DNA of 64,000 bases from Blumeriella jaapii (Eukaryota; Ascomycota; Leotiomycetes; Helotiales; Drepanopezizaceae): the NCBI GenBank assembly GCA_009599575.1, contig VWND01000023.1:43501-107500 (forward strand), read 5' to 3'. Below are positions 1-11,541 of the stretch, one piece after another. A program made the position numbers and the translations under genes. A model generated the notes under the pieces. The model ran no database searches, was not told where the DNA came from, and saw only the letters and a program-made list of their open reading frames with translations. Within the stretch, counting starts at the first letter, position 1. Every line of letters begins with the position of its first letter.

Positions 1-105
1 CCTCGCGCAGTACGCGACGACGTTGGGGCGAAGAGTGGTGGGGAGGGGCTGGAAGGCTACGGAGAGGGCGAGGAGGAAGATCTTCATCGAATTCATGATT
101 TTCAT
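1..105 (-). CDS. N-terminal fragment of an unknown gene, cut by the window edge
   Basis: An ATG at 103-105 on the minus strand opens a frame that stays open for 35 codons and runs off the left edge. The start reads MKIMNSMKIFLLALSVAF and then a proline-rich stretch, which looks like a signal peptide or a membrane anchor. A second in-frame Met lies at codon 4 and a third at codon 7, so the true start is uncertain. The fragment is too short to assign a family. It could also be a chance frame in GC-rich DNA. Confidence 0.45.
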   Translation of the reverse strand, partial: MKIMNSMKIFLLALSVAFQPLPTTLRPNVVAYCAR

Positions 106-619
106 CCTGGGTGGGGGCCAGGCCGTATTCTTGGTCGTGTTTTGGCCGGGCTGGATCGTCGTGGCGGGCGCGCTGGCGGGCGCGTGGTTGGTTTGTGGGT
201 GAGAGAGAGGGTCTGTATTGGAATGCCGGAGGGGGAGTGAAAGGAAAGGATAGTAAAATAGAGGAGGGACTAGGGTATGTAAGGTATGTATGCAAGCGCC
301 ATGAGTTGAAATCTCTAGCTAACATCGTTCCAGAACTTTGAACTTGTGGTATATCGGATTCGGACGATCAGTGTATGGGAGTTGGAAACACTTCTGGTTC
401 GTGTGGTATCTCGGTTTTGGAGGACCGGTCGTTGCAAACCGGGAGGATCTTCGACATACGATAATGATAATTGGGTGCGGGTACGTGGTTCGGCAGATCC
501 TGATTCATATTCCGCTAACCCCGTAGCAGCGTTATCTTACACGGCAACGATATATTCGCAGACGCGACCTTCAGCTAGGACGCCACACGTAAGGCAGATC
601 GATCGGTACAGCCTAGATT
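106..619. other. Intergenic stretch, no gene seen
   Basis: This holds the putative upstream region of the minus-strand fragment at 1-105 and the 3' flank of the XAP5 gene. The open frames across 111-846 on the plus strand have no family character and partly run antisense to the XAP5 last exon. I see no RNA gene or repeat. Confidence 0.5.
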
Positions 620-1903
620 CTAGGAGAAGAAGAATGCATTACCACCAAGATCTCGCTTCACCTCTTTCTGGTAGTCCTTCTCGGGGTCGAATTCTTGCCA
701 CACGCTGGCGGGGAAAATGTGTTTGTTCCGCTCATACCACCGCCGGTCAACGACTTTGGTCGTCGTCGGGTCGTCGTTGTGGCCTTCGAGAATCGAATTG
801 TCAACGGCGCCATTGGAAGGCGGTTTGGGTCTCGTGGATGGATTAGAGAGAGGGTTGTAGTTATCGAGATTGGGGGGTTCGGAGGGCGGAGTAATGGTCG
901 CTGGTGGGTCGGGGGAGTAGTCGAAGAGGAGGGTGCCGCTCGGCCCTTTGTTCTTGTTGATGATGAAGTAATAGAAGTCGTAATGCTAGGCCATGTCAGC
1001 ACCTTCCCATCCACCGTCGGCACAAAATGATAGAACAACAATACTCACATGCGGAATGATCAAGTTGCCCCTGACCAACATCAAATCATCCACCCCAATC
1101 TTCGCCCACTCCCTCCTGCTATTAACCTTCTCACCGACCCCCAGCTCCGCGCCCACCTTGCGACTGCGATCCAGAAACACCCATACGAAATCGCCCTTCT
1201 TGATCGTGCACACCCCACCGGGAATGTTCGTGCCGTCGTAGAAGACGAACGGGATCGCGATCTCCGTCATCTTGACCGCCTCCTGCAGAACCATGAACTC
1301 TTTCCGCAGGCTCTCCCGCGTCTGCGCCTCGCGCAACAACGCGCCCTTCGTCAGCGCCTTCGGCACCACGCCCACCTTTGCGTTGACGCTCATCTTCTTC
1401 TTTTTAGTCAGGCCCTCGCTCGGCGTCCCCTCCCGCGGAGAGTCGGACGCCGAGCCCTCTTTCGCGGCCGTCGTCTCGCCGCCATCTCCATTCTCCTCCT
1501 CCTCGTCGTCCTCGTCGTCTCCGAATGATAGTTTAGGCGTGCCGGCTTTGGCTTTGGCTTTCTTCTTCTTCTTCTTCAGGGGTGGCTCGAGGGGATTGGA
1601 TGCACTGTACTAGGGCCATTAGCCCTATGCCTCGTCTGCTGCTGCTGATAGATTCGGAGCGTTAAAAAACACGAAGCCCTGATGTTGAAGTACTCACCCG
1701 TCCCCGGCAGATGTCACCGCGCGCCCATTCACAGCGCCCAGTATCGCATCCTGCACATCGCGCTCCTTCTGCTCGATGGCTTCGGCGCGCCGCTTGCGAT
1801 AGTCCGAGAGGTTCACAAGGCCGACCGTCTGCGTGCTGAGGAGGTCTTCGGCTGTCTTGGTCTGCGACGTGAAGCGCGGGTTTGCGGGGAGAGGATTCGA
1901 CAT
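620..1903 (-). CDS. XAP5/FAM50 family protein, three exons
   Basis: The model joins 1903-1698, 1604-1049 and 985-620, giving 375 residues. XAP5/FAM50 proteins are nuclear and are linked in other eukaryotes to splicing and chromatin. The N-terminus shows the family pattern TVGLVNLSDYRKRRAE with 'Q' first. A lysine-rich and acidic linker follows at roughly residues 75-140. The XAP5 core then carries IPFVFYDGTNIPG (about 185), RREWAKIGVDDLMLVRG and IIPHHYDFYYFI. The C-terminus holds WYERNKHIFPASVW and ends GNAFFFS. The IIPH/HYDF join across the second intron restores the family sequence exactly, which supports that splice. The first intron uses acceptor TACAG; the AG five bases earlier would give a stop. 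I chose the Met at 1903 over one nine codons upstream because the family usually begins shortly before the FTSQ motif. Confidence 0.93.
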
Positions 1904-3720
1904 GGCGCTGTTGTGGGTGGTATTTTGCATGGAGAATTCCGCAATTCTGCTTTGGAGAAAACGTCGCGTTGAGGCGTCAGCCGCTTCAGTCGCTTCAGCC
2001 TGGTCCGGGGAATGATGTCGGGTAGCGTCGAAGCCAAGGCGAAATCAGCAGGGGTCTTTGGAAGCGAGGTGTGGGAAAGGGGTGTCAACAAAGCGGCTCC
2101 GAGCGAGCCTCTGCTTTGCTTTTCTATCCACGACGAGGGCTGTATCTCACATGGCAAGAGAAAGTAGCCACATCGTTCTGAGGAACTCGGTCGGTTCAAG
2201 CATACGCGCAAATTCTCTGCCACGTGTTCGTAATTTGCACTTTTTCAAATGCCATGCTGCAGGGCAAACCAGGCCGGGCAGAGTCCTGTGGAATCATTCA
2301 TTCAGGCTTGCCGCTGGTCATACTACCAACTCTATCGCTCGACACAGACTTGAAGATGAACTTTGTCAATAGAGCTCCGTACGCAATTGTTTTCACAGCC
2401 TGCTTGCCTGCGATTCTTCTCATAGCCCATCTCCACATAACTTGAACTTCAGGTCGGAGAAGCAGCACCCGATTAATGTATTGATTCCGAGGCTGGCAGA
2501 ACAAATGCAGAGCTCACCATCACATAACTTGAAGTCCTAAAGCATGCTCTACGAATCTCTTCTCTTCCTCTCATCCCTCGTTGTGATACCGAGGCATGAG
2601 ACAACCATCCATATGCCCTCCGCTCTTTGAGCCCAAGAACCTGTTTCGAGACACGAGTTCGCGGAGACATTCATCTTACTTCAAAGTCGTATTCGTTTTG
2701 CAGCAGTGTCCTAGGGACCATCTCGAGACCCGTTGTAGCCCACCATCCTTCCCCAATGGAAAGACCTCGTTGTACTTTAAGATATAGTTCCTTCTGCTCC
2801 TACATTCGTCTACATCCTCCACCGGCTTCTTCTTCCTTTTCTTCTTCTTCTTCTCCTCCAGTCAGCGTAGGCTTGAAAACCGACCACTGGCATGATGCCT
2901 GCCCGCCGTCCCCCAAGCCCTTCTTTTCGAGATCCGAGTCTGCGAGTCTCGCGCAGATGTGTCGTGAAACTGAATGAAGCAGCTGGTATCAACAGGTCGC
3001 TAGTCCGTGGGTATTTAAAGAAGGGGGAGAGAGAGGGTCGCAGAATAGCGTCGCTGGGGCTAAGGCGAGGGGGGAGTCGTATGGAACGATCTCTTTTGCT
3101 TGCTGTTAGCTTGCGTTTGAGGGGCTCTGTATGGAGGAGGTGGAGGAATGTGTTGGAGTATTGGAGCGGCAGTAATTGCTGCCATCCTGCTTTGTCAGTG
3201 TGAGAAATGCTGTTTACACAGAATATGAAGTTGTTGACGTGTTGAGATGGGGGTAGGCAAGGAGATCTCAAACATCAAAGTAAAAGTACTAACACAAATC
3301 ATTGGCACATCTTCCATTGTGTTAGCTTGCAAAAGCTGCCGAATATGTGGGAGATCGTAATTTTCGTGCTATTCAATTGCAAAATGTATGATACATCACA
3401 ACAAAATCACTTCACCATCAGAGCAGAAAGCCTAAATAAATCAGGTGATTATCACCAGAGCATCAATGAAACATATTTGTTAATATCACAAAGGTACAAA
3501 GTGAATAGGAATCAATTGCTTTTCTATTATGTGTACTGAGCCTACGATTTTAATTCGCCAAGCCAGCAAAACCCCGTAACCTTTCCTAACAGAAACCAAC
3601 CCAGGAATTAGTCGCAACTGCCTGAAAATATTGCCTCAAAGGCAGAAAGCCACTCGTACGAGAACCAAACCCAGGGATCAGCTGTAACAGTCTGAAAAGC
3701 ACAGCTATAAGGATTCCAGT
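1904..3720. other. Gene-poor stretch, 1.8 kb
   Basis: No frame here has recognisable protein character. A short pyrimidine-rich run (TCTTCTTCC repeats) lies near 2826-2856. From about 3330 the sequence becomes AT-rich. The longer open frames (for example 2810-3271 minus) overlap low-complexity sequence and show no splice-compatible partners. I see nothing to annotate as a gene. Confidence 0.5.
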
Positions 3721-5568
3721 CTACCATCTGCCCGGAATATCGGCAAGTCCGAAGGGGTTGGCCACCAGTCCCATGGCCTGTTGGATTTTCAGTGGAAGCT
3801 GGCTGCCAACAAAAGCACGCGCACGAGGTTGGTAGGTGTTCTTGTTAGCCAGATCACCTCGTATGGCTGCCAGATCCCCGAAAGTCCGCAGAAATGCTTC
3901 AAAGTCCAACATGTGCTTTTGCTCTGCGTCGAGGCTGTCGCTGGGTGGATGGACAAGGTGGCCGTAGCCAAGTTCCTCGTCGGCAAGGGTTGGGTGCCAC
4001 CAAGGCAGGTGGATTTTGTCTTCGTTGAACGCGTAGGAATACGTACGAAGATCTCCCAGAGAAAGGATGTCCGCGAAGTTGCGGCTAACACCGAGGGAAT
4101 CGCAGATCAACTGCCGGTAGTAGTCGACGTTGTCTGTCTCAGGAAAGAGAGGTCTAATCCCAAGAGCTTCGCTGGCAGAATTCTCTATGCGGGTAGCTCT
4201 TTCTTGGCCCCTGTACATAGGTATCGGGGGTTGTGGAAGGCTAGCCATAAATCCATTGCCGGATCGCGGGCCGACGGGGGTCTCGTAAGACGCGTCTCTG
4301 GCCTGATTTGGGATCTTTCGCGGAGTCTTGCGTCTCTTTGAGCTCGGGGTTGCCTTTTGCACCCGCGTGGGTCTCTTCTTTGGCGTCGTGCGGTATGTAG
4401 GATGCGGTGGGTCTTCTTCATCTTCTTCATCTTCGTGTATCGCTTTCTTGGCCTGTACTATTTCATCCAACTCGTCTTCACGCAGACCCGCCTTAAGGAC
4501 TTTACGGCCAGCGTGGTTCTGTACGTCACGCTTGGAATTGATGATGGAATTGCCAAGCTTCATCTAAAAAGATTTAGTTACGATTGTTGGAGTAGAGAGC
4601 AATGCACTTTGCACTTACCTTTAGCTCGGCATTAGGTACGCTGACAAGCCGATCGATGAAGGAGCAATCTAGGGCTTGCTTACAGGCCGCTTTGGAGCAC
4701 TATGAAAGTCAGCAACTAGAACACTCTTGTTCGAAACATTACATACCGCGAGAGTATTGATGATGGAGTCCAACCGAGAATAGAAATCTTCGTGGTGGTC
4801 CTCCTCCTCCCCTCTCACCGTGTGATGGTCAGAAATCAGCCTCAGCCCAAAAGATGCCAACCTGGTTTTGTCCTATTACAGGCTATTAGCAAAGTTTCAC
4901 CAAAAAGGGTGAAGAAAAAACCTACGAAGATTTCCCAAGCCGCAGCCTCGATGAATTCTTGCCTGTAGAATCCGTCGATGAAGCGGTTAACCGCTTGTGC
5001 TTTACCTCCCTTTTTGTTGTTTTTGTCGATAACAACTTCTTCGTCTGTGCAAAGGAATGCGTCGCAGATCAGGCCAACTATGTTGCGGATTTCCTCAGGA
5101 TCCGTCGGACATGTACCAGCGGATCGTCTATCTCGTTGAAGATTTTGAACTTCAATCAGACGTCGCTGATCCGTAGAATTGCGAAAGTCGTCCATGCTTT
5201 GGAATTCCGGGCTCGTTCTAGCCCTTTCAAGGCTTGAGTTACTGTTGTACCCAGCAGCGGCCTGGGTAGCAAGTTCTCTTGGGTGAATATAGGTTTCGTT
5301 CGAGGCGTCCGCAGGTTGACCCGAGGCATGGTAGTTATCGAATTCATTCTCGGCATTCTCGTCCTCGGCATATGACTGAAAGACACAAATTAGTTCATAT
5401 GATTTCAAAGTACAATGTGAAACTTACCTCGGTGCTGGGCTCGTCGATCGCGTATTCAGAACCATCTGACGCTGGATGTTCGAACTCTTGAAAGACAGCG
5501 GGAGCCTGACCTTCTTGCTGAAAGAAGAAACCTTCAGCTTGGGCACTGGTATTGCTGTAAGTGTTCAT
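3721..5568 (-). CDS. Unknown fungal protein, five coding exons, 546 residues
   Basis: The model joins 5568-5428, 5375-4926, 4872-4747, 4699-4619 and 4563-3721. Every junction has GT-AG ends and is phase 0, so the exons fit without forcing. I do not recognise a named domain. The N-terminal 50 residues are Q/E/F-rich. Residues about 120-200 hold a structured segment with PEEIRNIVGLICDAFL and FIDGFYRQEFIEAAAWEIF. A basic, nuclear-localisation-like linker (KKRPTRVQKATPSSKRRKTP) sits near 320-340. The C-terminal part holds DSLGVSRNFADILSLGDL and LPWWHPTLADEELGYGHLV. The alternation of conserved-looking helical blocks with a basic linker suggests a nuclear protein, but that is inference. It may be a lineage-restricted family of Leotiomycetes. 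An intron lies just upstream in the 5' UTR. Confidence 0.72.
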
Positions 5569-5574
5569 TTTGAT

Positions 5575-5623
5575 CTGCAAGTCAGTTAGTAATGTTCGAA
5601 ATTGGTTTTGAGTAAATGCTTAC
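5575..5623 (-). other. Probable 5'-UTR intron of the unknown five-exon gene
   Basis: On the minus strand the segment begins GTAAGC, contains the branch-like ATTACTAAC, and ends TTGCAG. It is 49 nt long, ends six bases before the ATG at 5568, and has the standard size and signals of the other introns here. An upstream non-coding exon would therefore start beyond 5623. Confidence 0.6.
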
Positions 5624-6545
5624 CGTTTTGTGAGAGAAAACTATTTCAAACGCAACTTTTGATAGCATAAATCAGCTTTGCGTCCCAAAAGTAATGTAGA
5701 ATTATAATAAGGGGATTTGACAAAGGTAAATCGATAAATAGGCCAATTAGCAAAAGAGAATATAGCCTTCGACAAGATCGACTCAGATAAATGACAGAGC
5801 ATCAAGGTGATTTTGGGGTTCCGGTAATATAAAGATGGCCCACAATCAAGTGGTAACTGGCTTTCTTTGCTTGAATGATATGCAAGGATCGGTGGGTTAT
5901 GCTTGTGAATCTTGGAAAAGATATGTGTAAAAGGATCCAAGATAACGAGACCTCGAGAGCAGAACGTGGGCAGGCTCAAGGATAAAGGGGATACTCACAA
6001 TCTGTGTAAACAAGTCAGCTTTTGTTATGCCAGAAGAGCATGCGCCCATGAAAGAAGTGTGTTATGAAGAGTTCAAGATCGAAAATGAAGGAAGACGTAT
6101 AATCAGAGGTTTCAAGATCGAAATTGAAAACAACAGGCGGATGAGGAGGTCGAGTGCAGTATAGAAGGCAAACTCCGCTCAGCCTTCTTCGTCTTGAAGA
6201 GGCCAGCTTTGACGCCGAAATGGTCCGCGCATCGACTTGAGAGTCAAACTGCAACTGGCCAAAGAGAGAGCAGTTGACTTTAAAAGGAGAAAGTTCCCCG
6301 GGAAAAGATCTGGACTCTCCCCAATCCGCCTAGTTGCCTGCTTGCCTGTCCACGCTTGTGGCAGTTGTGTGAAGAAGCCTTGCTCACCTCTGCAGGATGC
6401 AACCAAGAGTTCCCAGCAGTAAGTGAGTTTAGAATGCTTAGAGCTATGCGACATACCTGTGTGATCTTCAAGAAGCTGTTCGGCTTTGGTAAAAGTCGAG
6501 GATTGTTTGGGTGGTGAATGTTGAAATCTAGGGTGTAGATATCAA
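5624..6545. other. Upstream region of the five-exon gene; possible non-coding exons
   Basis: No convincing coding frame is present. On the minus strand there are several good donor-like sites, at about 6456 (GTATGT), 6388 (GTGAGC) and 6000 (GTGAGT). A spliced non-coding or leader transcript is therefore possible. I cannot join them into a protein. Confidence 0.35.
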
Positions 6546-6583
6546 GAGTGTGTGTGGAAATTGTATGTGAGGAAGTGTCTTGA

Positions 6584-6665
6584 AGAAGTGTTGATGAGAG
6601 AAGATGTGTTGATGAAAGAAGATGTGTTGATGAGAGAAGATGTGTTGATGAGAGAAGATGTTGGT
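6584..6665. repeat. 18-bp tandem repeat, about four copies
   Basis: The unit AGAAGATGTGTTGATGAG is repeated head to tail with single-base variants, for example GATGAAAG in one copy. Degenerate half copies flank it. The unit length is a multiple of three, so minus-strand frames read a repeated SSTHLL-type peptide, but nothing suggests it is translated. Confidence 0.75.
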
Positions 6666-6761
6666 GAATGAAGATGTGAGATCGAAGTTGAAGTAGGGGG
6701 AGGAGGGCTCTTAAATAAGAATTGGGTGCAGAGGTGCGCCGACGAGGCCGAAAGCTTACTA

Positions 6762-7045
6762 GCCTCATTGGGCGTTTTCACCAAGCTCGCAGCCTCTCTT
6801 CCTATTGAGAACAATAGCAGCCTCGTTGTTGGGCGTTTTCGCTAAGCTCGCAGTCTCTCTTCCTATTGAGAACAATAGTAGCGCTGTTGTGCACATCACC
6901 AGATTTGTAGTCTTTCCTATTATATAAATAAGAGTAGCCTCTTCGTTAGGCAAGTGCACCAGACTTGCAGTCTTTTCCTTCCGAGACAATAGTAACGGCC
7001 TTGTAATTGTGCATGTTTACCAAGCTTGCAGGTCTTTCCCCCTAC
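6762..7045. repeat. Degenerate ~60-bp tandem repeat, about five copies
   Basis: Five imperfect copies start near 6762, 6821, 6882, 6938 and 6998. Each has a variant of CACCAAGCTCGCAGTCTCT, then TTCCTATTGAGAACAATAG, then an AGCCTCGTTG-like junction. Copies one and two are close to identical; three to five diverge progressively. On the minus strand two overlapping frames read a repeated peptide close to IGRETASLAKTPNNEAA. That looks like an old coding or transposon-linked minisatellite. No gene model is supported. Confidence 0.7.
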
Positions 7046-10000
7046 GTAGAACTGCCCCGAGAGTGACACTGTCTAAAGTCTCGTGGAAAAGATGATCTCT
7101 GGTTTCCTCCATGATAACACGGCCTGATTCCACCGGCATAAGCACTTTTAGCTGGTAATAACCTTCGTCGGATCTTGCGATGGAAGTACTAAACTTTTTT
7201 CTTTGGAAGCCCGTCGAGCTCAGTTGTTAGCTAGCAAGAGCTATTTGGTCCTTCAGAAAAAACACCCTCCTAATAGCTTCCTACCGCAACAAAAAACTTT
7301 GGCCGACTCGCAAAACACACTCGAAGAGCGACAGGACAACCACGGGCCATGCGAAGCAACCAAAACCTCAAATACACCTGCCAAACGATTGCCGCGTCAA
7401 TACACATACAACATAGTCTCAGGAGAGGTCAATGTAAGACTTCAAGTGCAAGGAGCGAGGACAACTTCTGCGAAAGTGATCATCAGGCCGCTGAACTTGC
7501 GCGTTGCATCTTAGGCCTCGAGTGTCTGCCAACTCCAATGAATTCTGGCAAAACCATCTGGAGTCTTAACAACCAACCACTGGCAGCCGAAATGCTCCGT
7601 CCACTGATCTTCGATTCCGAGCCGAAAGACGACAGGACATCGAATATGTGGCAAGGTGGTCTGATATCACGTCTCCGCTGGGATGCTTCCATGACGGCCA
7701 CGGCCCTTGTCCAAGATGTCGTTGCAAACATTGTTTAATACAAAAAGCAACGAATAAACACAGATCGGCCAAGGAACCAAACAAAAGGACTTGCGGATAT
7801 GGAAGAAGATTCAGCTAGCTGAGCAAGACTGCTCGGTGCAGATCCTCAACATGGGTTTATGCGACGATGATTTCTTCCATTCCAACTGTCTGCCAAGAGG
7901 AACGTCTCCTGACTGGGTACACGAACTACTTCAATACCGTTACCAAGATACACCACGGTTCTGCGACTAGACAAGACCGTTTGCTTGTAGGGCGGTAGTA
8001 TGGATAGCGCTACGATGGATGCTTATGCTTCCATCTGTCTACCAGTCTTGATTCCGGGAGTAGCGACGTTATTGATGTAGTGCCACCCATCCCTACCCCT
8101 AAGCAGGAGAGTTGATAAAGATTTGCAGGAACAAGCAAAGAATGCTTCTTGGCCTTCATTTTGAGTTCCATACACATCTAATTTATGCTGCTTGGGAGCA
8201 AATGACGCCTGGCTCTTCGGCCAGCGCGAGACTCTGGTGGTTGTTTCGACATGTGGTGGCTTCTTTGCCTTTCAGGGAATAGCGGTCAGCACATGCTCAG
8301 TCAATGAATGATTATGCGAAGTTATACTGCCCATGTATTTCAGTAAACTGAGCCATTGGGCATGGTTGAAACCCAAAGCCAGGTGATCCGCAGAGGGAAG
8401 AAGCTGGAGAATACCATCCAGGCTTCGGGGCCCAGGGAGTGGACGCATGTATAGATAGATGCCAAGTGGCCCACAAATTGTAGATCCGGAGCTCAATGGG
8501 ATGGTTAAGCTTTGTGCAGGGTCGAGAACTCGAGTCTGCCACCAACATGGTCAGCGCAATCCGAGACAGCCTTGAGTACACGCCATTGTGGAGCACAAAT
8601 CCGAGCCGTGATCTACAGAACAGAGTATGATTCTCTACCCAATTTCTTGTAGCCCTCAAGCTCGTTTCCTAGCTGCGAATCGGAAGAAGCTTTTGGGTTG
8701 CGAAGAGACACTAGTGTACTCACTCCACAAATTATAGAGCTCCGCAGTCCATCGAAAACAGCATTGTCCATAACGAGAAGTTCTCCGTTACACGCCTTTG
8801 GTACCATCGGGTCTGAGCGTTACCCCAATGGTTCTGAACTAATCTTAAGGTATATCCGAGAAACAATTATGCTGTGGGCTTTAGCCGATCGCTGGAAGAG
8901 CACCAAATTATAAGAAAAGGTGGGGGATAATTACCCATAGTTGTGCCATAGTAACAGAATGTTTAATGATAATAAGTCTAGTATCGGTGTTTTGAATCGA
9001 GATAATAACAGGCTGTCATTGTATAGCAGGATTAAGATGTTGGGGTTATTGAGTATCTAGTTATGCTTCACAGAAGAAACCCAAGCTAAGACCTCTGTAC
9101 AAGACAGAACTAGTATCTATCAGGGATGCTTTTCAAAAACATTAAAGCGTTGAGTAGATCCAAAATGGAGCTTCATAAAAACGGAGATTTAAAGCAATGA
9201 ATGCGAGCTTGTTATGGGAAGAAATAGAGCGAGGTACAGAATATATACGTCGCATATCTTTACCCTTCAGATCACTGCTTGCCGACGGGTGCTCTTCAAG
9301 GCAAAGCGGTATTGGATGCATATTGTTGGCGCACATAAGAGCGGCTCTTTGTGACAAAGTAAAGTCTGGTCATGAATCCATTGCACCTTTTCCTCTATTC
9401 TAGAGCCCCAATTGTTTGGATGGAATTGGTTTTCTGCAAACATGATAGCATAACAAGAGCATCCATGGTTAGCATAATCCCGACAACACAAATGAGCAAG
9501 GAAAACTGATTTTTCGGAGTTTAAAGTTAAGGAAACGTAAGCAAGCACATTATCTGAAGTTCTTTGACAGAGAAGATGTAGACTGAAAAATACGGAAATC
9601 TACCAGAGTCGTAAGCAATAGCTCCAGTAAATGCGAAAGCCCGTCACATGAATAGAAGTTCAGAACATCATTGAAAATGTTCCGCATGCAAGAAGGCAGG
9701 AAAGTGGGCTGAATGGCGGGTTTGCTTCCGGCAACCAAGAGTCGCTGGTAAAGCCGGGGTTCTTCGGATTTCATGGACAAGAGGGAGAGACCAATCCGCC
9801 CGTTGCTTTAACCATTAATCTAGGGGCCAGATAGCATACTATGCTATTGGTAGAGAAGTAGCATTTACCAATTGATCTGAGACCTAGGTTTGCGGTAGAC
9901 CAGCAGCAATACCAGGTACGACGGTCAGAATTCACTAGCAATTTGTGCTGAGAAAGCAGGCTCGAGGACAGGGCTCTTTAGTGATTTAAGAAGTGGACAA

Positions 10001-10245
10001 GTCAAGTATAAAAAGAGGAAGGCTCACAATGCTAAAACAATCGAATGGCAAACGTGGCCCAGAAGAAGCCACTGGATTCTCTGAAGCAATCTTCCCGTAG
10101 ACGTCAAGACGAAAAGCAATCAATGCCAAAAAACAAGTAAATCGAAAGGTTGAAGGGAACAAATAGCCATGCAATTGTGACCTGAAAACCGGAGGGGCCA
10201 CACCCTTTTTCTGCTGATGCATCCGAAACGCCAGGAATCCTAGAA
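7046..10245. other. Gene-poor stretch, 3.2 kb
   Basis: Only short open frames occur (the largest is 7349-7738 plus, 129 codons). None has a recognisable motif or splice partners. Base composition is close to average, so this does not look like heavily AT-mutated repeat. It may contain old degraded transposon or gene fragments that cannot be identified by eye. Confidence 0.45.
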
Positions 10246-11290
10246 TTACCAAGCCCCTCTCCGCCCACTACGACCTTTCCCAAAGTTACCGCCACGGTTT
10301 CTGTTGTCTCCGCCCTGATCATACCCGTACTGGTTTTGGCCTTGACCAAAACCTTGGCCGCCAAAACCCTGATTTCCACCTTGAGCACCAGCGGCGCCTC
10401 CTTGACCGAACATTACAGATGGGTCCATCTGGCTCGGATCCATGCCCCCAGCCATCATAGCCTGCATCTGCTGCATCACCTCGGGTGTTAGGCCCTCCAT
10501 GCCAGGCATGCCAGGCATACCAGCTCCCCCAGCAGCGCCGGGCACCATTCCCGGCATCATAGACATCATCATCATATCCTCCATCATCTTCTTTTGGTTC
10601 GTAGAGCTGAATTCGGAGCGAACGGTTTCTTGTTTGCTAGCGTAGAGCGCCCATGTGAATTCATCGAAGCCGTAGTTGAAATAGTCGCTGACATCTGTTC
10701 CAGGACGACGCCAGGGTTTGTCATTCTCGTTCAGATCCTCGTCAATATTGACTTGCGTGATGGTTTCCCAGCGGGCTCGTAGACGGGCTTCGCATTGACA
10801 TCAATCTTCGACGTTGAGATACCTGGCAGATCAGCACCACCTGAAGGCAGAGCGGCAGTTTTTGTCGAGGGCTCCTTCTTGACTACCGCAGGCTTCGTGA
10901 CAACATCAGTAGAGCCCGCCCTTGTATTGATATTTCGGATCTCGTTGTATTTAGGCTGGCTACATCTGGTCAATTCTGCCTGCCTGGGAAGAGTAGAGGC
11001 ACATACGATGGCGGGGCAGCTTTGGAGCCATCTTTCCGTTCCGTGATGATGTCTATGTCCTGCCCGAACATTAACACCTATGCGGAACCGCTGGAGATAT
11101 CTGCGCATACCGAATCACTCCCATCCTCGGGCGTCTCGTCTTCCTCCTCACCCTCCTCGAGATCTTCGTCTTCCTGCTCTGGTTTGGCTGTCGGTTGAGG
11201 GGCTTCTACAGGCTTTTCGGTTTGCTCGGTGTTCTTCTCCTCGCCCCCTTCCTCGTCGGCGTAAAAATCATCATCTTCGTCGACGTCCAT
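10246..11290 (-). CDS. FIP1: FIP1, pre-mRNA polyadenylation factor, with a one-base frameshift
   Basis: The model joins 11290-11111, 11059-11007 and 10959-10246. Fip1 bridges poly(A) polymerase to the cleavage and polyadenylation factor in the nucleus. The N-terminus is acidic (MDVDEDDDFYADEE onward). Exon 2 begins DIDIITERKDGS, and exon 3 holds PKYNEIRNIN. The Fip1 core follows: ITQVNIDEDLNENDKPW and then DVSDYFNYGFDEFTWALY. The C-terminus is Met/Gly/Gln-rich (about residues 200-310) and ends GRSGRRGAW. The core is not in one frame: after PVYEPAGK at about 10763 one base is missing, and the frame that continues as ITQVNIDEDL is the neighbouring one. No intron signal explains this. It could be a homopolymer error (a GG run at 10762-10763 where GGG would restore the frame) or a real lesion. 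The gene lies 251 bp from the divergent NUP49. Confidence 0.9.
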
Positions 11291-11541
11291 GGTGGTGGTG
11301 TTGGTGGTTGTGTCGCATTCGTGTTGCGATAGGAGCTTGTTGCTTGCAAACCTGGGTTGACGTTGGAGCTGCAGGGTACAATACGAACAACGAAAACTCA
11401 GGCTCTCTCTCTCTCGTTAGCGTCTCGTTGGATATTCGCGTCGACTGAGGTTCCATGTCGCGTTCCAACCCAGCTCCCCACAAGTCTCACTAGCCATCAA
11501 ATTGAATTTTTTCTCTTGGAAGGCGCGTGTACTACAGCACG

